Shown: positions 7,815 to 13,836 of the stretch, in pieces
Layout: each line of letters opens with the position of its first letter
How positions within the stretch are numbered: the stretch's first letter is position 1
Assembly: GCA_025924755.1 (NCBI GenBank)
Contig: JAICHT010000047.1
Coordinates: 1-15,881, forward strand
DNA length: 15,881 nucleotides
Direction: 5' to 3'
Source: Chitinophagaceae bacterium
Lineage (GTDB): Bacteria; Bacteroidota; Bacteroidia; Chitinophagales; Chitinophagaceae
Made by a program: the position numbers and the translations under genes
Notes under the pieces: generated by a model
Told to the model about the DNA's origin: nothing
The model's input: the letters and a program-made list of their open reading frames with translations, nothing else
The model's database searches: none

Positions 7815-7955
7815 ATGTAAGGAAAATTTATTACCAGACTGAAGAAAAAAATGTAGGAAGTAGCTAAATGGCCTGAGCAATATAGAGACATTTGGAAAAG
7901 TCGCTTAAACGAACTTAACAATGCATTATCAACCATCAAAACAAAGAATAAATGA
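7815..7955 (+). pseudogene. Remnant of an ArsR-family winged-helix regulator
   Basis: In one frame, 7857-7955 encodes EVAKWPEQYRDIWKSRLNEL followed by about 12 more residues and TGA. This closely resembles the C-terminal helix of the small (about 105-residue) Bacteroidota ArsR-like regulators that precede SRPBCC and DoxX genes (pattern KEVAxWxEQYRxFWExxxxxLxxYL). Upstream in the same frame are TAG at 7854 (one base from AAG, Lys, expected in M-K-E-V) and TAA at 7818, directly after an ATG at 7815. The helix-turn-helix body of about 60 codons is missing, with frame kept. The TGA overlaps the next ATG as ATGA, the usual translational-coupling arrangement of an intact cassette. The assignment rests on a short fragment plus context (promoter, operator, downstream partners), so it is probable rather than proven. 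Confidence 0.6.
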
Positions 7956-8455
7956 ACAACAATTTATTAATGGACTTTACTGTAGACAGAGAAAACAGCA
8001 CTGTAAAAGTAAAAAGAGAATTTGCAGCATCTATATCAAACGTCTGGGCTGCATGGACCGAAAGCGAGCTTCTTGACCAGTGGTGGGCACCTAAACCCTG
8101 GAAATCCAAAACGAAAAAAATGGACTTTAAAGAAGGTGGACAAAGGCTTTATGCTATGGTCGGGCCAGAAGGTGAAGAGCATTGGGCATTAGCTGATTAT
8201 AAGTCAATTACACCTCAAACGAATTTTAAATTTCTCGATGCCTTCTGTGATAATGAAGGGCATATAAATAACGATCTTCCCCGCTCCCAATGGAGTGTTG
8301 ATTTTACCGAATCAAACAAATTGACCATTGTATATATTGAAATTAAACACGAAAAACTTGCCGACTTAGAAGCAATAATTCAAATGGGCTTCAAAGAAGG
8401 GTTTACTATGGCACTGGAAGGATTGGATGAACTTTTTATTTCAAAAACATTTTAA
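7952..8455 (+). CDS. SRPBCC/AHSA1 domain protein
   Basis: The protein has 167 residues. The AHSA1/CalC-type START-like fold occupies about residues 14-162. The diagnostic opening is visible as V.V.REF.AS...VWAAWTESELLDQWWAPKPW (about 18-51), followed by a GG.RLYAMVGPEGEEHWALADY strand pair and a C-terminal amphipathic helix with GFKEGFTMALEGLDELF. There is no signal peptide, so it is cytoplasmic. The family binds hydrophobic ligands or Hsp90-like partners; no enzyme activity is evident here. The start at 7952 is chosen because it overlaps the TGA of the arsR remnant as ATGA; an internal Met at residue 7 is an alternative. The DoxX-like gene begins 10 bp after its stop. Family assignment is confident; ligand unknown. 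Confidence 0.9.
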   Translation: MNNNLLMDFTVDRENSTVKVKREFAASISNVWAAWTESELLDQWWAPKPWKSKTKKMDFKEGGQRLYAMVGPEGEEHWALADYKSITPQTNFKFLDAFCDNEGHINNDLPRSQWSVDFTESNKLTIVYIEIKHEKLADLEAIIQMGFKEGFTMALEGLDELFISKTF

Positions 8456-8465
8456 ATTAAAACAA

Positions 8466-8873
8466 ATGAAAAAGGACAAACTAATTTACTGGACGGCAAC
8501 AATGATTATCTTTTTATTTGAAGGTGTTTTGCCGGCGCTAACCTCACAGACTGCAATGGCGAAAGAAGGTATAAAGCATTTAGGCTATCCTGAATATTTT
8601 GGAAATGCACTTGTAGTTTTCAAAATTGCAGGAGTATTACTATTAATAATCCCACAAATGCCAAAACGGTTTAAAGAATGGGCTTATGCAGGATTTACAT
8701 TCAACTTCATTTTTGCTACTATCAGTCACTGCGCGGTAGATGGAATACATTTCCAGTCGTTCGCTCCATTAATAGTTCTTGCGGTTTTATTAGTTTCTAA
8801 TTTATACTATAATAAACTTAATCCGGAAAACGAAACTACTTATACAACTGCAAGAAAGACACAGTTAGTTTGA
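8466..8873 (+). CDS. DoxX-like integral membrane protein
   Basis: The protein has 135 residues from the ATG at 8466 (MKKDKLIYWTATMIIFLFEG). The frame is open to 8427, inside the SRPBCC gene, but the later start leaves a 10-bp gap and a normal charged N-terminus. There are four hydrophobic segments, at about residues 6-26, 45-65, 72-92 and 98-116. The pattern YWTATMIIFLFEGVLPALTS, then LGYPEYFGNALVVFKIAGVLLLIIPQ, then KEWAYAGFTFNFIFATISH is characteristic of the DoxX-like family, small membrane proteins of poorly defined role. It is very often paired with SRPBCC and ArsR genes in this phylum, as here. It likely shares the promoter at 7746. No catalytic site is expected. Confidence 0.88.
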   Translation: MKKDKLIYWTATMIIFLFEGVLPALTSQTAMAKEGIKHLGYPEYFGNALVVFKIAGVLLLIIPQMPKRFKEWAYAGFTFNFIFATISHCAVDGIHFQSFAPLIVLAVLLVSNLYYNKLNPENETTYTTARKTQLV

Positions 8874-9031
8874 TAAAGCCAAGGTCATATGATAGCAGTA
8901 AAACCACTTACTTTCACTTCCATTCTATGTGTAAATATTATATAGATCGACGCCTTGCGGTAATGGGTTAATAGTAAGAGGAAACTACATTAAAAACTTT
9001 CCACAACAGCAGCGTTTATAGAAAAAACTTT

Positions 9032-9083
9032 AGTAATATAAAATAGCAGCCCGGGTAAAAACGGGCTGCTATTTTATATTACT
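9032..9083. terminator. Bidirectional hairpin terminator between convergent units
   Basis: A perfect 22-bp inverted repeat (9032-9053 with 9062-9083) surrounds an 8-base loop (GGTAAAAA). The GC-rich core GCAGCCCG/CGGGCTGC lies next to the loop and the outer stem is A/T only, so either strand yields a GC hairpin followed by a U-rich run. It lies about 160 bp after the DoxX-like gene (+) and about 40 bp after the minus-strand gene that ends at 9123. It probably serves both. Confidence 0.8.
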
Positions 9084-9122
9084 ATCCTCCTAAGTAATTA
9101 GGGGAGCCGTAGCATACCAGGT

Positions 9123-9635
9123 TTATTTCTTTTTTCTTTTTATCAAAGCTATGATAGCCCATATGGTAAGACCTTTTACTAGTAAGCGCTGAACGAACTT
9201 CTTCCGGTTATATTGCCATTCGGCACGCCATCCCAGTTCTTCAAAAAGGTTGGGAACGTTTCCATGTTTGAGATCATCAACTAATCCTTGCACCACATCC
9301 ACACGATCAGCCAGGATTAGTGTCATCCAGTGGGTGGCAGTAGCCTCGCTATATTTAAATGCATAGCGACGCATGGCACCACTAAGGCCCGTTGGAGGTG
9401 TAGAGGTACCAAACACCCTTGTGATGCCCGGCCGTTCAATAGAATGAAACACTTCTATTTTTTCAGGCTGTTGCGGAGCTTTTTCATAATGTATCCGTTC
9501 ATAATCGGCACCATTCCAATGTTTCATGGGATAGGTAGGATCATTTTCAGGATCGGCATCCATACCCCAGCCGGGAATGTCCTTTGGTTCATTTGCTATT
9601 TTTCTATCCAATTCGGGGTTGATTATTTGTTCCAT
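9123..9635 (-). CDS. Conserved protein of unknown function paired with alcohol dehydrogenase
   Basis: The protein has 170 residues. I recognise it as an uncharacterised Bacteroidota protein that recurs next to zinc alcohol dehydrogenases. It opens with INPELDRKIANEPKDIPGWG, then MDADPENDPTYPMKHWNGAD (about 25-44). The middle contains ERPGITRVFGTSTPPTGLSG and AMRRYAFKYSE, and the tail has a short hydrophobic segment (about 151-165) followed by KRKKK, which suggests a C-terminal membrane tail with a cytoplasmic basic end. There is no signal peptide and no recognisable catalytic motif. It starts 9 bp after the dehydrogenase stop on the same strand, so the two are almost certainly co-transcribed and may act together. 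A role as a membrane tether or partner is speculation. Confidence 0.8.
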   Translation of the reverse strand: MEQIINPELDRKIANEPKDIPGWGMDADPENDPTYPMKHWNGADYERIHYEKAPQQPEKIEVFHSIERPGITRVFGTSTPPTGLSGAMRRYAFKYSEATATHWMTLILADRVDVVQGLVDDLKHGNVPNLFEELGWRAEWQYNRKKFVQRLLVKGLTIWAIIALIKRKKK

Positions 9636-9644
9636 AAAAAATAT

Positions 9645-10805
9645 TTAAACTGCAAATGCCTTTGGTGGTATCAGCAGCGGTTTAATGATGTTGTCAAGTT
9701 TTTCGGAGAACATCCGGTAAGCATCAGGTATATCTTCCAATGGAATGCGGTGAGAGATAATTCCTTTGGGGTCCAGCCTTCCGCTCATCACATGGTCTAT
9801 GAGTTTAGGAAGCAGGCGTTTCACTGAAGCCTGGTTAGCTCTTACCGTAATTCCTTTGTTCATAAGGCTTCCAACCGGCACTAAATTCCAAGGCGGGCCA
9901 TAAACACCAACAATAGACAGAATACCACCTTTTTTTACAGAGTTAATAGCCCAATGCAGCGCTGTTGCACTGCCTGCTTGCATCAGTAATTTTTTGCCCG
10001 TGATGCTTTGCAGCTTGCTGCCCGAGGCATCGCAACCAACGGCATCAATGCACACATCAGCGCCCAACCAATCCGTAGCTTTTTTTACGAATAATACCGG
10101 GTCATCCATTTCTTTGAAATTATATGCTTCGCATTTAGCATAATTGCGGGCAAACTCCAGGCGGTAATCCAGGTGATCGATAATAATTACGCGACCTGCA
10201 CCAAAAAGCCAGCAGCATCGTGCCGCCATTATACCTATTGGGCCTGCACCAAACACAACTACTGTATCTCCTTTTCGAATACCACCCATCTCTGCTGCCT
10301 GGTAACCAGTAGGCGTTACGTCTGTAAGCATCACCGCATCTTCAATGTCCATTCCTTCAGGTATCACCATAGGGCCTACATCTGCATAAGGCACCCGCAC
10401 ATATTCTGCCTGGCCGCCATCGTATCCCCCGGCAATGTGTGCATAGCCAAAGAACCCTCCAACGGCCGTTGCTTCAGGGTTTGACTCGTGGCAATTACCA
10501 TAGAGTTCCTGTTTACAAAAAGGACAGGTTCCGCAGGCAATATTAAATGGCACTAAAACATGGTCGCCCTGCTTTAGGTTTTGAACGCCAGAGCCTACTT
10601 CTTCTACAATCCCGGTGAACTCATGGCCAAAGGTCATTCCGACTCTTGTATCGGGCACAAGGCCATGATACAGGTGAAGATCTGATCCGCAAATTAACGA
10701 CCTCGTTACCCGAACAATCGCGTCGTAAGGGTGCTCAATCTTTGGTTCCGGTCTGTTGCGATCGGCCCTGATCCGGTACGGTCCTCTAAAATTCATCGCT
10801 AACAT
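9645..10805 (-). CDS. Zinc-dependent alcohol dehydrogenase (formaldehyde dehydrogenase-like MDR family)
   Basis: The protein has 386 residues, a medium-chain dehydrogenase. The GroES-like domain shows catalytic zinc ligands C39 (in LICGSDLH), H61 and E62 (GHEFTG), and the structural zinc cluster C91, C94, C97 and C105 (CGTCPFCKQELYGNC). A family insert follows (NPEATAVGGFFGYAHIAGGYDGGQAEYVRVP). The Rossmann fold has GAGPIG at 186-191 and D210 at the end of the second strand, which favours NAD+ over NADP+. The insert and the overall length resemble glutathione-independent formaldehyde dehydrogenase-like enzymes rather than simple ethanol dehydrogenases; the substrate cannot be read from sequence. 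The start is M1 (MLAMNFRGPYRIRADR), the family's usual opening; M4 is an alternative. It is the first gene of a two-gene unit. No clear promoter was found upstream. Confidence 0.93.
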   Translation of the reverse strand: MLAMNFRGPYRIRADRNRPEPKIEHPYDAIVRVTRSLICGSDLHLYHGLVPDTRVGMTFGHEFTGIVEEVGSGVQNLKQGDHVLVPFNIACGTCPFCKQELYGNCHESNPEATAVGGFFGYAHIAGGYDGGQAEYVRVPYADVGPMVIPEGMDIEDAVMLTDVTPTGYQAAEMGGIRKGDTVVVFGAGPIGIMAARCCWLFGAGRVIIIDHLDYRLEFARNYAKCEAYNFKEMDDPVLFVKKATDWLGADVCIDAVGCDASGSKLQSITGKKLLMQAGSATALHWAINSVKKGGILSIVGVYGPPWNLVPVGSLMNKGITVRANQASVKRLLPKLIDHVMSGRLDPKGIISHRIPLEDIPDAYRMFSEKLDNIIKPLLIPPKAFAV

Positions 10806-11315
10806 AAAAGCTGGTTTAAAAGTGAATGATAATTAAGAGCTGAATAATGGAGAGGAAAAAGATTGCTTAAAACCCTTTTTTTGGAAGTAAATTTTAAAAC
10901 AATCCATACGAAAGCCGATACATATAGCGTGCCGGGATTATTGCAGGGTTTCAATATTAATAGTAAAATTTGGTATGCTCTGAGAAAGGAAACTTCCTGT
11001 AAAAAGCACAGAATTCAGGCTTTTAGCTTCAGAGGGCTTCTCTGTCTATATATAAAAAGTGAGCTCTAAAAGTCAATAACTGAACCTAGAAATTACATTC
11101 TGCATTCATCCGGCTGCATAAATATTCGTTTAATCATAGTACTTGATATTCAAGTGGAAATCTGATAAGTTATCTCAAGATACTTGAGTGCATAAGTGCC
11201 GGTAAATTAGCAAAGAGCATAGATAAAAATTGCGGAGTTTGATTCCTATATCTTACTGCATAAAAGTTATATCGAAGCGAACGTATAGTGATGCTTACAT
11301 TTTAAAATCATCAGA
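10806..11315. other. Long gene-free region upstream of the alcohol dehydrogenase
   Basis: About 510 bp lie between the dehydrogenase start and the end of the CAP gene, both on the minus strand. No frame here has protein-like character; the longest (10863-11069, +, TTG start) has no family motif. The region holds the dyad cluster at 11141-11188, a short AGGAA-AC-TTCCT dyad near 10986-10997, and presumably the dehydrogenase promoter, which I could not pinpoint. A small RNA or regulatory leader is possible, but nothing proves one. Confidence 0.6.
11141..11188. repeat. Cluster of three dyad symmetries, possible operator array
   Basis: There are three perfect short inverted repeats in 48 bp: ACTTGA-TAT-TCAAGT (11141-11155), GATAA-G-TTATC (11164-11174) and CTCAAG-ATA-CTTGAG (11174-11188). 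The two outer dyads have 6-bp arms, 3-bp spacers and the shared core CTTGA/TCAAG. Their centres are 33 bp apart, close to three helical turns. This fits a paired binding site for a dimeric regulator. The array is 336-383 bp upstream of the dehydrogenase start and 130-180 bp beyond the end of the CAP gene. Confidence 0.5.
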
Positions 11316-11792
11316 CTACCTGCTGGCAAAATCCTGCGTCCAATAAGTACCCGCACGGGCCACACCCATTTCAGTATACTTTTTATTCATCAGGTTTTTG
11401 CAGTGCTCGGTGCTTTTTATCCAGCCGTCTAATACCTGCTTTTCATCGGTATAGCCCATGCCTATATTTTCACCATACGCTTTCCATTTATACCCGGCAT
11501 TTTCTATCCGTTGGCCGGCATTGCTTCCATCCGCTTCTATATGGCTGAAGTAATTTTTTTTTAGCATATCGTTACTATGCAATTGTGCAGCCTGCTCCAG
11601 TTTATCGCTCCAAACCAGCGGAGGCGCCGGGGCCTGATAAGCATCACCGCAATGACACCCTTTTGCCCGGAGTTCATTAACCATCCGCAGCATCAATACT
11701 TTATTAACCGGCGGGTTGCCGGTCATATTCTTTTCTGTAGAAAAAGAAAAAAACAACAGGGCAGCCAGGTAAGGGAAAAGAATACGTTTCAT
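11316..11792 (-). CDS. Exported CAP-domain (SCP/PR-1-like) protein
   Basis: The protein has 158 residues. It has an N-terminal signal peptide (MKRILFPYLAALLFFSFS, about 1-18), so it is secreted or periplasmic. A single CAP domain spans about 33-156: LRMVNELRAKG, then LVWSDKLEQAAQLHSNDMLKKNYFSH (59-84), YGENI at 106-110 and WIKSTEHCKNLMN at 124-136, ending YWTQDFAS. The expected CAP cavity residues are present: H72, E108 and H130, with E129 beside the second His. Cys46, Cys48 and Cys131 are the only cysteines; one pair may form a disulfide. CAP proteins bind sterols or lipids or act as proteases in some lineages; bacterial members are mostly uncharacterised. It is transcribed alone, divergent from the next gene, and no strong terminator is seen after it. 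Confidence 0.9.
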   Translation of the reverse strand: MKRILFPYLAALLFFSFSTEKNMTGNPPVNKVLMLRMVNELRAKGCHCGDAYQAPAPPLVWSDKLEQAAQLHSNDMLKKNYFSHIEADGSNAGQRIENAGYKWKAYGENIGMGYTDEKQVLDGWIKSTEHCKNLMNKKYTEMGVARAGTYWTQDFASR

Positions 11793-11969
11793 ACGGTTTC
11801 TATACGCTTCACTATTGTTTTTATTTTTCGGGCTGCGTTAAATAATTGTTGACTTCCATATTAAATTACAAGAGCATTTTTTTCAATAGTATGGGTCATA
11901 TAATTGTACAGAAGATTCTTTTTACTTATTATTTTTTGTAAATTCATCTTACGGCTAAAATCATTCGTC

Positions 11970-12683
11970 ATGAAAACTTTATCAGAAACCTGGTTTGCGG
12001 AAGGCTATATTGATTTTGAGTTAAAAAAATATACGCTCCTCGCCTACCTAAAAGAAATCAATCATTATTTTACTGAAAATAAACTGTACCCCCAGCTATC
12101 CGATCTCATTTTTCATTACAATAACCTGGTAGCCTTTCGGGAAAATAAAAAATACTTGCAGGAGCAGTTTCCTAAAAAGCTAACGGGACTGCAAATTGAA
12201 AAACTACAAATGCTGTACGAACAAATAATTGCCGATGATGAACTGATGACGGAACTGGAAGATATCATTACCTATTCCGCAAGTGAAATGAAAACCACCA
12301 TCAGCAGCGGAGCGGAGATCTATGAATTTGTTGAAAATAAACTTACCATCACACCAATCGGTTTAGTACCGCTGGACATACAGGAAGGCTATTTTTTTTT
12401 AAGTGCAGGAAACTCCAAAGACACCCGTGTGTATCATTACCGCTTATCTTTTTTTGAAAAACACGACGAACGTTTCCGCAGTATAAAAACTGCCTATATT
12501 GATATGCTGCAACGCAGTATGGTTAATACGTACGAGAATATTAAATACGACCTGATAAGAAGCCGGAGCACTATAGCAAATCCTGCAGTGTACAGTATTG
12601 AAACGGAGTTACCTTTTCCTGTGGAAGAAACCGTATTGCCCGTTGCCAAAAGATGCCTGGTAAAGTATATTACTGCTGCCTAA
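11970..12683 (+). CDS. Conserved Chitinophagaceae-type protein of unknown function
   Basis: The protein has 237 residues from the ATG at 11970 (MKTLSETWFAEGYIDFELKKYTLLAYLKEI). The frame is open to 11904, but the extra 22 residues would start at TTG and look unlike the family. I recognise the type as a soluble, cytoplasmic protein seen in related genomes without a function. It is helix-rich in the N-terminal half: YLKEINHYFTENKLYPQLSDLIFHYNNL, then a LQIEKLQMLYEQIIADDELMTELEDII segment. A more beta-like C-terminal half (about 120-237) contains ENKLTITPIGLVPLDIQEGYFFL, a FEKHDERFRSIKT strand-helix and the ending ETVLPVAKRCLVKYI. There is no signal peptide, membrane segment or metal motif. The F.LKKY.LLAYL opening suggests a helical interaction surface. 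A TGTAAATTCATC sequence around 11937-11948 resembles a weak -7 box. It converges on the permease with 6 bp between stops. Confidence 0.82.
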   Translation: MKTLSETWFAEGYIDFELKKYTLLAYLKEINHYFTENKLYPQLSDLIFHYNNLVAFRENKKYLQEQFPKKLTGLQIEKLQMLYEQIIADDELMTELEDIITYSASEMKTTISSGAEIYEFVENKLTITPIGLVPLDIQEGYFFLSAGNSKDTRVYHYRLSFFEKHDERFRSIKTAYIDMLQRSMVNTYENIKYDLIRSRSTIANPAVYSIETELPFPVEETVLPVAKRCLVKYITAA

Positions 12684-12689
12684 ACCATA

Positions 12690-13589
12690 TTAAACATTCA
12701 CCTGCGGCGACTTGCTTCTTTTCAGTGCAGGGGTTATCAGGCGCAGCATATGCACTGCTACAGCCAGTGCTATCAAGGCAAAGCCTAAATAAAACCAATT
12801 GCTTAAAAAACGGTTTTCCTTAAATATGACAAACGCCAAAATAATTCCATATACCGGCTCTAGCGTTAACGTAAGGTTCATAGTAAAAGCCGATATTTTT
12901 TTCAACGACATAATATAAAGAAAGAAAGTAAAAATGGTGCAAACCCAGCTTAATATCAACAGCCATATCCAGTCCATAGTGGTTGGATAAACTTCTTTAG
13001 GCGGCAGCACATAATTACATAAAGGCAATAGCAAGCTAAGCCCGACAAAACCACCAGTCAACTGGTATAATGTTATCTGCTTCGCATCATAGGTATCAAT
13101 CATTTTTTTATTAAGTACCGATACCAAAACGGTCAGCAAAGCCGCTATTAATCCTACAATAATACCAACGGAAAATTGCAAATGCGTATTGTAAATAATG
13201 AGTATGCCGGCAATGGCAAACAAACCCAGTAAAATCTCAAACGGCTCAAAACGTTTTTTCAAAAGCAACGGCTCAATAATAGAAGAAAGCAGCGCCGATG
13301 TAGAAAGGCAGGTGAGTGCAATAGTAACATTGGAATACTTGATGCTGCCATAAAAACACACCCAGTGAAATGCCTGTATGGTACCAATAGTACCTATATG
13401 CAGCACCGATTTAAACGGCACTTTTTTAATTTGCTTCAGCAGTGCATATAATATCCAAAGTGTAACCACGGTTATTAAAAGCCGGTACCAAACCAGCAAG
13501 ACCGAATCGAGGGTGATGGCCCTGCCCAGCACACCCGTAAAGCCCCACAAAAAAACAGCCGCATTCAATTGCAACAACGCCTTTTTCAT
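12690..13589 (-). CDS. EamA/DMT-family drug/metabolite permease
   Basis: The protein has 299 residues from the ATG at 13589 (MKKALLQLNAAVFLWGFTGVLGR). The frame extends 20 codons upstream to 13649, but those residues are not part of the family and the internal start is the natural one. It has about ten hydrophobic segments arranged as two EamA repeats (about 8-135 and 147-285). Each repeat ends with the conserved Glu-Pro pattern: SSIIEPLLLKKRFEPFEILLG in the first and LTLEPVYGIILAFVIFKENR in the second. The tail is basic (LKRSKSPQVNV), cytoplasmic by the positive-inside rule. Members export or import small metabolites, such as amino acids; the substrate cannot be predicted here. It is convergent with the preceding gene and divergent from the Asp-box gene across about 247 bp. 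Confidence 0.92.
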   Translation of the reverse strand: MKKALLQLNAAVFLWGFTGVLGRAITLDSVLLVWYRLLITVVTLWILYALLKQIKKVPFKSVLHIGTIGTIQAFHWVCFYGSIKYSNVTIALTCLSTSALLSSIIEPLLLKKRFEPFEILLGLFAIAGILIIYNTHLQFSVGIIVGLIAALLTVLVSVLNKKMIDTYDAKQITLYQLTGGFVGLSLLLPLCNYVLPPKEVYPTTMDWIWLLILSWVCTIFTFFLYIMSLKKISAFTMNLTLTLEPVYGIILAFVIFKENRFLSNWFYLGFALIALAVAVHMLRLITPALKRSKSPQVNV

Positions 13590-13733
13590 ACCATCAAAGA
13601 AAAGGTAAGATTTAGAAACATCAGCAGAAGTTTTTGAAATTAATACCAATAATTTTTGTGGCCAGCTTTTGTATTACTATACAGCTTCTCTTGTGTCGCA
13701 CACATATACTCTATATTGCTATGAAACTTTTAT

Positions 13734-13752
13734 TGCTTCATCAATTGAAGCA
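13734..13752. repeat. Short inverted repeat in the divergent intergenic region
   Basis: TGCTTCA (13734-13740) and TGAAGCA (13746-13752) are perfect inverted copies separated by TCAAT. The site lies between the permease and the Asp-box gene, about 85 bp before the latter's ATG. It has no T tract, so it is not a terminator. It could be a regulator site, or chance. Confidence 0.3.
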
Positions 13753-13836
13753 TACTTTTCATTAAAAATGTTTTTCCATTTATCATTCAATACAGAAGTT
13801 GGCTTAAATTCGACACTTCTCAATAGTATATCATCT

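Noticed and set aside
7724..7939. A 71-codon minus-strand frame across the arsR remnant
   Set aside because: It is the reverse of the AT-rich promoter and remnant region. Its hydrophobic F/Y-rich product is an artefact of that composition.
9330..9827. A 165-codon plus-strand frame across the end of the dehydrogenase and its partner
   Set aside because: It lies antisense to two well-supported minus-strand genes and encodes a Cys/Trp/His-rich product with no recognisable domain.
10863..11069. A 68-codon plus-strand frame in the gap upstream of the dehydrogenase
   Set aside because: It begins at TTG, lacks any family motif or plausible ribosome-binding context, and its amino-acid make-up is not protein-like.
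11291..11310. ATTTTAAAAT palindrome after the CAP gene as a terminator
   Set aside because: It is a 10-bp AT-only palindrome with no GC stem, too weak for an intrinsic terminator and expected by chance in this composition.
11577..11852. A 91-codon plus-strand frame over the CAP gene start
   Set aside because: It is antisense to a CAP gene with a signal peptide and complete motif set.
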